Shown here: piece after piece, positions 54,683-63,547 of the stretch
How the letters are laid out: each line of letters begins with the position of its first letter
Position numbering within the stretch: position 1 is the stretch's first letter
NCBI GenBank assembly: GCA_947452965.1
Contig: CANGEW010000005.1
Location: 1 to 64,000 of the forward strand
Length of the DNA: 64,000 bases
Reading direction: 5' to 3'
Source of the DNA: Chitinophagaceae bacterium
Lineage (GTDB): Bacteria > Bacteroidota > Bacteroidia > Chitinophagales > Chitinophagaceae
The notes under the pieces: model-generated
What the model was told of the DNA's origin: nothing
The model's input: the letters and a program-made list of their open reading frames with translations, nothing else
The model's database searches: none
Program-made: the position numbers and the translations under genes

Positions 54683-55768
54683 ATGAAAAACACGCCATTC
54701 ACTCAAAAGCATCTCTCGTTGGGAGCCAAAATGGCTGAATTTGCTGGCTTTAATATGCCAATTTCTTATACCGGTATTAACGATGAACATTTAACTGTTA
54801 GAAAAAACGTAGGCGTTTTTGACGTTAGCCACATGGGAGAATTTGTATTAAAAGGTGACAAAGCGCTTGAACTCATACAAAGACTCACCAGTAATGATGC
54901 TAGCAAGCTACTAGCAGGTGGGGTTCAATACAGTTGTATCCCAAATAAATCAGGAGGAATCGTGGATGATTTACTGGTATATTGTTTAGAGCCCAATCAA
55001 TCGTATATGTTAGTAGTAAATGCAGGCAATATTGATAAAGATTGGAACTGGTTTGTTGAAAATAATATTCATGGTGTTGAAATGCATAATATTTCCTCAA
55101 AAACCGGACTACTGGCTATTCAAGGCCCAAGCGCCACAAAAGTCATCCAGTCTTTAACCGAAATGGACATCCTGAATTTAAAATATTACACGTTTGTAAA
55201 AGGCTCTTTTGCGGGAATTGAAAATGTGCTGATCAGCGCAACCGGATATACAGGAGCCGGTGGTGTAGAGCTTTATTTTGAAGACAAAGACAATCATGCA
55301 GATATTATTTGGGACGCAATTTTTGAAGCCGGTTCAACCCATGGAATTAAACCGATAGGATTAGGCGCAAGAGATACGTTAAGATTAGAAATGGGATTTT
55401 GCTTATACGGAAACGAAATCAATGACGAAACCTCTCCAATAGAAGCCGGACTTGGTTGGATTACCAAATTCACCAAAGATTTTTCTTCAAGAGATATTTT
55501 CGAAAAACAAAAAATGAATGGCGTTACAAAAAAACTCATTGGGTTTGAAATGATAGACAAAGGCATTGCACGTCATGATTATGAAATTTGTGATGAAGCA
55601 GGAACTACTATTGGCAAAGTAACTTCAGGCACTCAGTCTCCTTCTCTTGGAAAAGCGATTGGCATAGGATATGTTGCCGTAAATCAGGCAACAATCGGTC
55701 ATAGTATTTATATCAAAGTAAGAAACAGCCTTCTAAAAGCAACTATTGTTAAAATACCCTTTGAATAA
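54683..55768 (+). CDS. gcvT: Glycine cleavage system T protein (aminomethyltransferase)
   Basis: A 361-residue aminomethyltransferase that moves the aminomethyl carbon of glycine from H protein to tetrahydrofolate, releasing ammonia. Family segments are [30 protein letters not shown] (containing the catalytic Asp), [18 protein letters not shown] and [12 protein letters not shown]. Length is normal. No P, H or L protein gene is near. A candidate promoter for comB overlaps its last codons. Confidence 0.97.
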   Translation: MKNTPFTQKHLSLGAKMAEFAGFNMPISYTGINDEHLTVRKNVGVFDVSHMGEFVLKGDKALELIQRLTSNDASKLLAGGVQYSCIPNKSGGIVDDLLVYCLEPNQSYMLVVNAGNIDKDWNWFVENNIHGVEMHNISSKTGLLAIQGPSATKVIQSLTEMDILNLKYYTFVKGSFAGIENVLISATGYTGAGGVELYFEDKDNHADIIWDAIFEAGSTHGIKPIGLGARDTLRLEMGFCLYGNEINDETSPIEAGLGWITKFTKDFSSRDIFEKQKMNGVTKKLIGFEMIDKGIARHDYEICDEAGTTIGKVTSGTQSPSLGKAIGIGYVAVNQATIGHSIYIKVRNSLLKATIVKIPFE

Positions 55769-55773
55769 CTTTG
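55746..55773 (+). promoter_or_regulatory. Candidate promoter of comB
   Basis: TAACTTTG (55766-55773) matches TAnnTTTG and overlaps the gcvT stop; a TTG at 55746-55748 stands 17 bases upstream. The comB ATG is 13 bases downstream of the -7 box. Confidence 0.5.
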
Positions 55774-55786
55774 CATATTTTTTATC

Positions 55787-56518
55787 ATGTCAACTACCTT
55801 AAAGCCTTCTTTATATACTTGTCTTTCTCCAGCACTTTTACATCTATATGATATAAACACAAGTGTGGTTGTAATCATTGATGTGTTAAGGGCCACTTCT
55901 ACCATTGCCACAGCCTTACATAACGGAGCAAAAGAAATTATTCCTGTGGATAGCGTTGATGAGTGTATCAGAATAGGAAAACAAATGAGCGCTATCACAG
56001 CAGGCGAAAGAGATGGTAAGGTTGCTGAAGGACTTCAGTATGGAAACTCGCCTTTTGAATATCCAGCAGAATTTATCACCGGTAAGACCCTTGTTTTGAC
56101 TACTACCAATGGTACCAAATTATTACATATGGCTATTGATAATGGGGCAAGTGAAGTCATTACAGGGGCTTTTGCTAATCTCGATGCTGTTTGTAACTAT
56201 CTCATTCAAGCAAAGAAACCGGTTTTGCTAGGTTGTGCCGCCTGGAAAGATAGGGTTAACATCGAAGACACTCTTTTTGCAGGAGCGGTTATCAACCAGA
56301 TACAAGATCATTTTACTATCAACTGCGACTCGTCTAAAATGGCATTAGACTTATATCATAGTGCGTTGCCTAATTTATTTTCATTTTTCAAAAACAAAGA
56401 AGCATCTCATTTTTTGAGGTTATCAGCTTTCGGATTAGATAAAGACATGGAACACTGTTTAACGCCGAATACTGCACCGGTTCTTCCCGTTTATAAAGAA
56501 GGAAAGCTGATTATCTAA
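55787..56518 (+). CDS. comB: 2-phosphosulfolactate phosphatase (ComB)
   Basis: A 243-residue ComB-family protein. Family signatures are VVIIDVLRATSTIATALHNGAKEI, AGERDGKVAEGLQYGNSPFEY and LTTTNGTKLL; the listed segments match positions 30-53, 76-97 and 108-120 approximately. ComB removes phosphate from 2-phosphosulfolactate in coenzyme M synthesis of methanogens. In Bacteroidota it may feed sulfonate metabolism instead, for example sulfonolipid precursors, but this is inference. No other ComA/C/D-type gene is in the window. Confidence 0.9.
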   Translation: MSTTLKPSLYTCLSPALLHLYDINTSVVVIIDVLRATSTIATALHNGAKEIIPVDSVDECIRIGKQMSAITAGERDGKVAEGLQYGNSPFEYPAEFITGKTLVLTTTNGTKLLHMAIDNGASEVITGAFANLDAVCNYLIQAKKPVLLGCAAWKDRVNIEDTLFAGAVINQIQDHFTINCDSSKMALDLYHSALPNLFSFFKNKEASHFLRLSAFGLDKDMEHCLTPNTAPVLPVYKEGKLII

Positions 56519-56588
56519 TTAGAAGCCAGAGATACACTACTTCTCCACATTCTTATCATATAAGTCACTTTACTGGGTTATTTTCCTT

Positions 56589-56596
56589 TACTTTTG
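56589..56596 (+). promoter_or_regulatory. Candidate -7 element for the SNF2 helicase gene
   Basis: TACTTTTG, an exact TAnnTTTG match, ends four bases before the TTG at 56601 used here as the helicase start. This implies a leaderless TTG start or a start further downstream. Confidence 0.4.
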
Positions 56597-56600
56597 CAAA

Positions 56601-59600
56601 TTGCCCTTTTCACAACGGGCTCCATTTATAAAGCTTTCGTCATTGGCCTTAACACACATTATAAAACACATTTACAATAACGGATCTGAAGAAGTCATTC
56701 GTAGGGGGAAAAAAATTCATGGTGCTGGATATGTAGAACTAATTGAACACGATGAATTACTAAGCAGCATTGTGTTTAGAGTAAAAGATGATAGCTATGC
56801 TACTTTTTACAAGGTTTATATTCAAAAATATGTTGACCCTAAGTTAATGTCTCTTCGTTGCTCTTGTCCCTACAATATTGGCGACATCTGCCGACATGAA
56901 TCTGCTGCGTTGTTCCGTTTGCAAGATATGGCTGACAAAAACTTGTTAGGCGGTGGACATATACAATATAACCAATATCATACGGTAATAAAGATGAAGC
57001 ACATTGATTTAAAAACAATCAAGATGCTATCGTCTCCTTCTATTTATGAAGATGCCGAAAAAATGATTAGAACAACCAAAGCCAGTATCATAAAGGCTGG
57101 TGATGAAAGAGTGGAGGCGGAATTAAATATTAACGGAGTTGTATATCCGCTGTTGTTACAAAAAAATGAAGAACGAAACTTTGACACGTCATGTACCTGT
57201 GCCGAAACATTACACCCTCTCTGTGAACACAAAACACTATTATTTATACAATTATTAAATGCCTTCGGTCCCAATTACTTTGATTCCATCAGAAATTGGG
57301 ATAAAGAAAAAAATAAACTTTTACAGATTTATGGATATAGTTTAGAAGATGATATAGATGGCAAATTTGAATTTTCCTACAAAGAAGGTAAGCCTTTTTT
57401 AAAAGTGTTAGACGCCTCTATAAAAAGAGTTGCAAACATTCAACTACCCCCTAACAAAAATCCAGCTCCTGTTTTTATAAAGCCTCCAATATCCGCTGAA
57501 TTATCAACCACCGAACCTGCACATAAAAAAGAAGAAAAATCTTTGGGACTAGTGTTTAATTTTAATAATTCTGTTTATCCAGGGTTTTCTGTTGAAGCGA
57601 TTTGTGGGGATGCTGATGAAGATAAAAAGAAGTTAATCGGAAAAGTTGAGGCTATTGACTTAACCAAATATTTTAATGTTGACATCTTAAACGAACCCGA
57701 TCAATATTTTTTTCAGCAAATTCGAAAATTACAATTTACGGAGGTTAATAAATATTTAAATAGAAACTCTCCCTTCAGGGGGTTCTGGGATAATATTGTT
57801 CAAACCGATTCCGACGATCTGCCCGAAGAAACAAAATCATTGATTGCAGAATACTTACACCCAAAAATTAAAAAAATTTTTGAAGAACAACACTCAAATC
57901 ATTTTATGTTTTGTTTGCCTTCAAAAAAGAAGTTCATCACTTCTAATTTAAAAGAAGTTTTTATAAGTAGCGAGTTTTTAAAGCCGGTTTTTAAAGTAGT
58001 CATAGATGGTATTTATTTACAACTTGTTTGCCTGTTAAAAGCAGGCTCAAAAATGATTCCTTTTACTGCCAATGAATGCGATAGCAACCTGATTTTTCTA
58101 AATGATAACACTTTATATACCTGGGATAAAACGGAAGATCTTATTCAGGCTGAATCCTTTTTACAACAAGGTCAACTAAGATTAGAAAAAAAGGATTGGG
58201 CAAAAAAACTGCAAGATGTCATATTGCCCCTTACGAAACAATATCATATAGAGTTTGATAAAAGCTTAATTAAAGAAATCAATAACATTGTTCCGGAAGT
58301 TTCCTTACAACTTCAGGAAAAAGGAGACTATCTGGTTTTTCATCCTGTATTTACATACAACGGCATTGAAGCTTCACAAAACGATCAAAAAGCCATTTCA
58401 TTTCCCGATGGTGATAAAATTGTTGTCATCAAAAGAAATCAAGAAGTCGAAAACTCTTTTTTTCACGATTTAGAATTGTTACATTCTTTATTTGTCAAAC
58501 AAGCAGATCAACAATCGTTGGTGCTGAAAGGCGCAGAAGTATTAAGAAACAATTGGTTCTTTCTTTTCATGGATGCCATGAAAGATAAAAAAATTCCTGT
58601 TTTTGGTTTCGAAGCGCTCAGAAACTTTAGATTCAATACTGCTAAACCTAATACACATATTCATGTTAGTAGCGGCATGGATTGGTTTGATGCTAAAGTT
58701 GAAATTGAATTTGGCAACCAGCGGGTAGGTATTTCTGATATTAAAAAAGCCTTGGCAAGTAAACAATCTTTTGTTCAACTTAGCGACGGATCGTTGGGTA
58801 TTTTGCCTGATGAATGGTTAAAAAGATATTCTCTCTTATTTAAAGTGGGGGATGGAAAAAACGACAAACTTCGTTTGTCTAGATATCACATGAGTGTGAT
58901 TGATGAACTTTATGAAAACAGAGATGAAAAAGAAATCAGTTTTTCTTTAGATGAAAAGTTTGAAAAATTAAGAGCCTTTAAGAATATTCCTGAAATCAAT
59001 GTTCCAGATACACTTCAAGCCGTATTGCGACCCTATCAAATCTCAGGATATCAGTGGCTCAACTATTTAAACGAAGTAGGGTGGGGAGGGATTTTAGCAG
59101 ATGATATGGGTCTAGGTAAAACAGTGCAGGCGCTTACCATGTTAGAGTATTATAAAACAACCAACGGCAGTCTTAAATCTATTGTTATTTGCCCTACTAC
59201 ACTTATTTATAACTGGCAGAATGAAGTAAAAAAATTTACTCCCGGATTGAGTTTCCATGTTCATCACGGAAACGCCAGAACTAGAAACAAAGAAGAATTG
59301 TTACAACACGATGTCATCATTACCACTTATGGAACCCTAAGAAGCGACATTACTGTTTTTTTAAACATCTTATTTGATTATGTTGTACTTGATGAAAGCC
59401 AGGCTATTAAAAACCCCTCATCAAAAGTTACTAAAGCAGCAACGCTGCTTACTGCAAAAAACAGACTATGCATGAGTGGTACCCCTTTACAAAACAACAC
59501 CTTCGATATTTTTGCTCAGATGAATTTTTTAAATCCAGGACTTTTAGGGTCAATGGAGTTTTTTAGAAATGAATTTGCCACTCCCATTGATAAATTTGGT

Positions 59601-60413
59601 GAAGCAGATCAAAAAGAACATCTTAGAAAATTACTCTACCCTTTTATATTAAGAAGAACCAAAGAGCAAGTGGCTAAAGATTTACCCGAAAAAACAGAAA
59701 CCATTTTATTCTGTGAAATGGATACAGAACAAAGAAACATATACGAAGCATATAGAAATAGCTACAGAGATAAAATCATGGGAGCAATTGATCAACAAGG
59801 TATTGATAAATCTCAGTTAACTATCTTGCAAGGACTAATGAAACTTCGTCAAATATGTGATAGTCCTGCTATTTTAAATGAAGACGAAAAATATCCTAAT
59901 CATTCTATTAAATTAGATGAACTGGTTAGAGAAATTACAGAAAACACTAGCGAACATAAAACATTAATCTTTTCTCAGTTTTTAGGTATGCTTGCCTTGA
60001 TAAAAGAAAAAATTCAAGCACTAAATATCCCGTTTGAATATTTTGATGGAAGCACTTCTGCTACAGAAAGAGAACGGGCCATTCAAAACTTTCAAAATAA
60101 CGACTCTTGTAGAGTGTTCTTAATTTCCTTAAAAGCGGGAGGGGTGGGTTTGAATTTAACAGCGGCTGATTATGTTTACATTGTTGATCCTTGGTGGAAT
60201 CCTGCAGTAGAACAACAGGCCATTGACAGAACACACCGTATTGGCCAGACGAAAAATATTTTCGCGTACAGGATGATTTGTGTAGACACTATCGAAGATA
60301 AAATTCTCCAGCTACAAGAACGCAAAAAAACATTAGCTAAAGAATTAATTGCAGATGAGGCTAATTTTGTAAAAGCGCTTACAAAAGCCGATGTGGAATA
60401 CTTGTTCAGTTAG
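56601..60413 (+). CDS. SNF2-family DEAD/DEAH helicase with two SWIM-type zinc motifs
   Basis: A 1270-residue Swi2/Snf2 ATPase. Two SWIM-type motifs share the same spacing: C87-x-C89-x7-C97-x-H99 and C198-x-C200-x7-C208-x-H210. The ATPase core holds Walker A DDMGLGKTVQAL near 835, a DESQAIKN motif II, and helicase C elements SLKAGGVGLNLTAAD and IDRTHRIGQ. Such bacterial SNF2 proteins are thought to move along DNA or remodel protein-DNA complexes. The start is uncertain: TTG at 56601 sits only five bases after an exact TAnnTTTG box, and no ATG is present upstream in frame. Confidence 0.92.
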   Translation: MPFSQRAPFIKLSSLALTHIIKHIYNNGSEEVIRRGKKIHGAGYVELIEHDELLSSIVFRVKDDSYATFYKVYIQKYVDPKLMSLRCSCPYNIGDICRHESAALFRLQDMADKNLLGGGHIQYNQYHTVIKMKHIDLKTIKMLSSPSIYEDAEKMIRTTKASIIKAGDERVEAELNINGVVYPLLLQKNEERNFDTSCTCAETLHPLCEHKTLLFIQLLNAFGPNYFDSIRNWDKEKNKLLQIYGYSLEDDIDGKFEFSYKEGKPFLKVLDASIKRVANIQLPPNKNPAPVFIKPPISAELSTTEPAHKKEEKSLGLVFNFNNSVYPGFSVEAICGDADEDKKKLIGKVEAIDLTKYFNVDILNEPDQYFFQQIRKLQFTEVNKYLNRNSPFRGFWDNIVQTDSDDLPEETKSLIAEYLHPKIKKIFEEQHSNHFMFCLPSKKKFITSNLKEVFISSEFLKPVFKVVIDGIYLQLVCLLKAGSKMIPFTANECDSNLIFLNDNTLYTWDKTEDLIQAESFLQQGQLRLEKKDWAKKLQDVILPLTKQYHIEFDKSLIKEINNIVPEVSLQLQEKGDYLVFHPVFTYNGIEASQNDQKAISFPDGDKIVVIKRNQEVENSFFHDLELLHSLFVKQADQQSLVLKGAEVLRNNWFFLFMDAMKDKKIPVFGFEALRNFRFNTAKPNTHIHVSSGMDWFDAKVEIEFGNQRVGISDIKKALASKQSFVQLSDGSLGILPDEWLKRYSLLFKVGDGKNDKLRLSRYHMSVIDELYENRDEKEISFSLDEKFEKLRAFKNIPEINVPDTLQAVLRPYQISGYQWLNYLNEVGWGGILADDMGLGKTVQALTMLEYYKTTNGSLKSIVICPTTLIYNWQNEVKKFTPGLSFHVHHGNARTRNKEELLQHDVIITTYGTLRSDITVFLNILFDYVVLDESQAIKNPSSKVTKAATLLTAKNRLCMSGTPLQNNTFDIFAQMNFLNPGLLGSMEFFRNEFATPIDKFGEADQKEHLRKLLYPFILRRTKEQVAKDLPEKTETILFCEMDTEQRNIYEAYRNSYRDKIMGAIDQQGIDKSQLTILQGLMKLRQICDSPAILNEDEKYPNHSIKLDELVREITENTSEHKTLIFSQFLGMLALIKEKIQALNIPFEYFDGSTSATERERAIQNFQNNDSCRVFLISLKAGGVGLNLTAADYVYIVDPWWNPAVEQQAIDRTHRIGQTKNIFAYRMICVDTIEDKILQLQERKKTLAKELIADEANFVKALTKADVEYLFS

Positions 60414-60543
60414 ATGAGTATTTCTGTTTTATTTGGCGGTTATTTAATTTGTTCAAAAGGTTTCAATGTTTCCAAACGCTTATCCTGTGTAACATATCAA
60501 ACTTCTGAAATTTATTGAACCTACTAAACCTTGTTACCTTCTT

Positions 60544-61140
60544 CTATTTCTCTTGTGACGCATTCCAGGTTTTGTAAGCAGGATAAACAACCTCTCTTTG
60601 AGATGGTATTGTTGTTAATGGTTCACATTCTTTTAATGAGCTGTGCATCTGATTTGGTAAACGTTGATACAACGCCGTGCCTTCACTTTTCCATTGAATC
60701 ATTTCATCAGAAACCTCTTTGATTTTTTTTGCCGGATTACCAACAATTAAAGACCTCGGTTCAAATACTTCATCTGATTTAATAAATGACAAAGCACCCA
60801 CAATACATTCATCTCCCAGTTGAACATGATCCATTATTACTGAATTCATACCAACTAAAGAGTTTTTACCAATAGTTGCTCCGTGAATTACCGCACCATG
60901 TCCTATATGAGCGCCCTCTTGTAACAATACAGTTGTTCCCGGAAACATATGTATGGTGCAATTCTCCTGAACATTACATCCGTCCTCAATAATGATTTGT
61001 CCCCAATCACCACGTAAAACCGCACCCGGACCCACATACACATCTTTTCCAATAATAACATTACCAATAACAGTGGCCTGTGGATGAATATATGCGCTTG
61101 GATCTATTACAGGAATTATTTGATTAAATTCAAAAATCAT
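60544..61140 (-). CDS. paaY: PaaY-like hexapeptide protein (gamma-carbonic anhydrase fold)
   Basis: A 198-residue left-handed beta-helix protein. The gamma-carbonic-anhydrase metal histidines are in place (CTIHMFPG and IGHGAVIHG), and the family start IIPVIDPSAYIHPQATVIGN is clear. PaaY is reported as a thioesterase that relieves stalled phenylacetate pathway intermediates. It is the last visible gene of the paa operon, adjacent to paaI with no gap. Confidence 0.87.
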   Translation of the reverse strand: MIFEFNQIIPVIDPSAYIHPQATVIGNVIIGKDVYVGPGAVLRGDWGQIIIEDGCNVQENCTIHMFPGTTVLLQEGAHIGHGAVIHGATIGKNSLVGMNSVIMDHVQLGDECIVGALSFIKSDEVFEPRSLIVGNPAKKIKEVSDEMIQWKSEGTALYQRLPNQMHSSLKECEPLTTIPSQREVVYPAYKTWNASQEK

Positions 61141-61569
61141 CTATATCAATTTTTTTTGCGTTCTAAAACAAGTGCCTTTAAAAACTGCGATTGTGTGTTG
61201 ATGTTGATTGGTAACAGTAATTTGATATAATCCTGTTGATTTTCCATTATGCAGCTCAATCGCTTCTGCAATTAAGATGTCATCTACATGCACCGGCTTT
61301 AAAAAATTAATGGAAGTATCTAATGCAACAGAAAGATTATTTCTATTATTACAAGCAAAGGCAAAAGCACTGTCTGCAAATGAAAACGCAATGCCTCCAT
61401 GAACAATACCTAAACCATTGATCATTTCTTTTCTAACAGTCATTTGTATTTTACTGTATCCCTCTTTAATTTCTATCAACGATATTCCTAACCATTGACT
61501 AAATAAATCATGCTGCATCATGTGATCTACAACGGCAACAGATGAAACTGATGATTGCATATTACTCAT
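61141..61569 (-). CDS. paaI: Hotdog-fold phenylacetyl-CoA-type thioesterase PaaI
   Basis: About 142 residues from MSNMQSSVSS, whose ATG begins one base after the paaG stop; a longer reading would run into paaG. The hotdog motif NGLGIVHGGIAFSFADSAFAFACN (residues spanning the catalytic Asp and HGG) is clear near 60-80. It hydrolyses hydroxyphenylacetyl-CoA or related dead-end CoA esters in phenylacetate breakdown. Confidence 0.92.
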   Translation of the reverse strand: MSNMQSSVSSVAVVDHMMQHDLFSQWLGISLIEIKEGYSKIQMTVRKEMINGLGIVHGGIAFSFADSAFAFACNNRNNLSVALDTSINFLKPVHVDDILIAEAIELHNGKSTGLYQITVTNQHQHTIAVFKGTCFRTQKKLI

Positions 61570-61570
61570 T

Positions 61571-62347
61571 TTATTCTCCTGTGAAATGTGGTATCCTTTT
61601 TTCCAAAAAAGCAGCAACGCCCTCATTATAATCTTTTGTGTGTGCGGCTTGATATTGCAATTTATCTTCCAGCTCCAACTGTTGTTCTAAATTATTTTGT
61701 AAAGACATATTAAGAGCTTGTTTTGTATATGCAAATGCCTTTGTTGGTAATTGGGCCAGGGTTTCTGCTATTTGAATAGATGATTCTTTAAATTCATCGT
61801 TGGGAAAATATTTGTAAATCATTCCCATCCTTTCAGCTTCAACAGCAGTAATTTTATCCGCTAACATCATGATAGCTGTGGCTTTTTGCAGTCCTATTAG
61901 TCTCGGTAAAAAAAAGGTGCCTCCACAATCAGGTATCAATCCTATTTTTGAAAAAGCCTGTACAAAAGTCGCATTTTCATTGGCTACTACCACATCACAA
62001 CACAAAGCGATATTTGCACCAGCACCAGCCGCCACGCCATTTACAGCACAAACAATTGGTTTGGGTATATTTCTAATAGCTCGAATAATTGGATTATAGT
62101 GCTCTAATAATATTTTATCAAATGTGGCAGGGTTTTCTCCTGTCACCTCTCCTAAATCCTGCCCTGCACAAAACGCCTTTCCTTCGCCAGTAATATAAAC
62201 ACAGCGTATATCTGTATCCTGTGCACAATTACTAAGCTCTTCTTGTAGCAATAAAGCCATTTCTCTATTAAAAGAATTAAATTTTTCTGGACGGTTAAGT
62301 GTTATAAAAGCTACATGATTTTTTTTTACAAGTTCTATACTTGGCAT
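61571..62347 (-). CDS. paaG: Enoyl-CoA hydratase/isomerase PaaG
   Basis: Crotonase-fold protein of 258 residues (start at the ATG of MPSIELVKK; a TTG lies two codons earlier). Visible are the oxyanion-hole segments AFCAGQDLGEV and GVAAGAGANIALCCDVVVA and the loop TFVQAFSKIGLIPDCGGTFF. PaaG isomerises ring-1,2-epoxyphenylacetyl-CoA to the oxepin. Context with paaC, paaD, paaI and paaY supports this over generic enoyl-CoA hydratase. Confidence 0.92.
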   Translation of the reverse strand: MPSIELVKKNHVAFITLNRPEKFNSFNREMALLLQEELSNCAQDTDIRCVYITGEGKAFCAGQDLGEVTGENPATFDKILLEHYNPIIRAIRNIPKPIVCAVNGVAAGAGANIALCCDVVVANENATFVQAFSKIGLIPDCGGTFFLPRLIGLQKATAIMMLADKITAVEAERMGMIYKYFPNDEFKESSIQIAETLAQLPTKAFAYTKQALNMSLQNNLEQQLELEDKLQYQAAHTKDYNEGVAAFLEKRIPHFTGE

Positions 62348-62365
62348 ATTCAACAGTTTTATAAA

Positions 62366-63010
62366 TTAAACATCAAAACTTCTAACATCATTATGACTGA
62401 TTAAAAAGTGGTTAATCAAATCATAATTTCTATCGGGAGAGCTTATACGATATAAGTATACGGCATCTTTATTTTCTTTAATTAATTTCATACACCTAAA
62501 AGTCATGTCCTGCTTTTTAAAAAAATCTTCTACTTCTTGTTGAAAATTATTTCCCTTCTCAACGGTTCTTATTTTATAATCTTTAACCCGATGAAATCGA
62601 TTGATATAACGTTGCACAGGTTCTAATACGAACAAGGCTACAACAACAATAATAGTAACTACAATCGCTACAGGATAATTGTGATATCCAATTGCCATCC
62701 CCAATGCCGCCGTAATCCAAATCAAAGCAGCTGTGGTTAGTCCGTTTACCGAAATGCCTTCTTTAAAAATAACACCCGCGCCAATAAAACCAATACCTGT
62801 AACAATATTGCTAGCAATCCTATCGCTTGCCCCCAATCCGCCCGCCTCTCTTGAAAGAATGGTATACAAACATGATCCAACCGAAATTAATATCATGGTT
62901 CTGAAACCAGCTGGCTTGCTTCTAAACTCTCTCTCAATTCCTAAAATGGCGCCTACAATAAAGGCAGCAGAAATTTGCGCGGCTTCTTCTATATAAATAG
63001 CTATGTTCAT
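62366..63010 (-). CDS. MgtC/SapB family membrane protein
   Basis: A 214-residue inner-membrane protein of the MgtC/SapB family, with four to five hydrophobic segments in the first 130 residues, the GAILGIEREFRSKPAGFRTM signature (about 20-39) and GIGFIGAGVIF, followed by a small ACT-like soluble C-terminal part. MgtC-type proteins act on Mg2+ or membrane/ATP homeostasis. Here it sits between paaD and paaG inside the phenylacetate operon, which is unexpected; only 35 bases separate it from paaD and 18 from paaG. Confidence 0.92.
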   Translation of the reverse strand: MNIAIYIEEAAQISAAFIVGAILGIEREFRSKPAGFRTMILISVGSCLYTILSREAGGLGASDRIASNIVTGIGFIGAGVIFKEGISVNGLTTAALIWITAALGMAIGYHNYPVAIVVTIIVVVALFVLEPVQRYINRFHRVKDYKIRTVEKGNNFQQEVEDFFKKQDMTFRCMKLIKENKDAVYLYRISSPDRNYDLINHFLISHNDVRSFDV

Positions 63011-63045
63011 CTACAAGTTATTTAATTCTAATAAAGTTACACATA

Positions 63046-63534
63046 TTAATGACACTTGAAATGATCAAAAGGCTCTTTACAGTCATTACATTTATACAAT
63101 GACTTGCAAGAAGTGGATCCAAATTCACTTATCAGCTCTGTGTTGTTTGATTTACACAATGGACAAACGATGTGTGTTTGTTCTTCAAATAACAAGTTGT
63201 TTACCCTTGAAGCTAAACCTACAGGAGGAGCGATGCCATAAGCCAATAGTTTTTCTTTTCCTCTTTCTGACATCCAATCTGTAGTCCAGGCAGGATTTAG
63301 CACATATGAAATGGTTGTATTTTTAATTCCGGCTTCAGCTAATCTTAGTTTAATATCTATGGCTATCGCGTCCATTGCGGGACAGCCAGAATAGGTTGGA
63401 GTAATAATAATTTCAATGGGATTAGATAAAACTACGTCTCTAACGATTCCTAAATCAAGAATAGATAATACCGGAATTTCTGGATCACAAACTTCTTCTA
63501 AAAGACGTAGGATATGTTCTTTAGTTATTGTCAA
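63046..63534 (-). CDS. paaD: Phenylacetyl-CoA epoxidase maturation subunit PaaD
   Basis: About 162 residues from a TTG start (TITKEHILRLLEE), placed 13 bases after the paaC stop; an earlier reading in the same frame would overlap paaC by over 100 bases. An N-terminal DUF59/MIP18 domain (CDPEIPVLSILDLGIVRDV) is joined to a C-terminal zinc-ribbon-like part (CPLCKSNN, CNDCKEPFDHFKCH). PaaD aids Fe-S or di-iron assembly of the PaaABCE epoxidase. Confidence 0.93.
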   Translation of the reverse strand: MTITKEHILRLLEEVCDPEIPVLSILDLGIVRDVVLSNPIEIIITPTYSGCPAMDAIAIDIKLRLAEAGIKNTTISYVLNPAWTTDWMSERGKEKLLAYGIAPPVGLASRVNNLLFEEQTHIVCPLCKSNNTELISEFGSTSCKSLYKCNDCKEPFDHFKCH

Positions 63535-63547
63535 TCTGTATAGTTTA

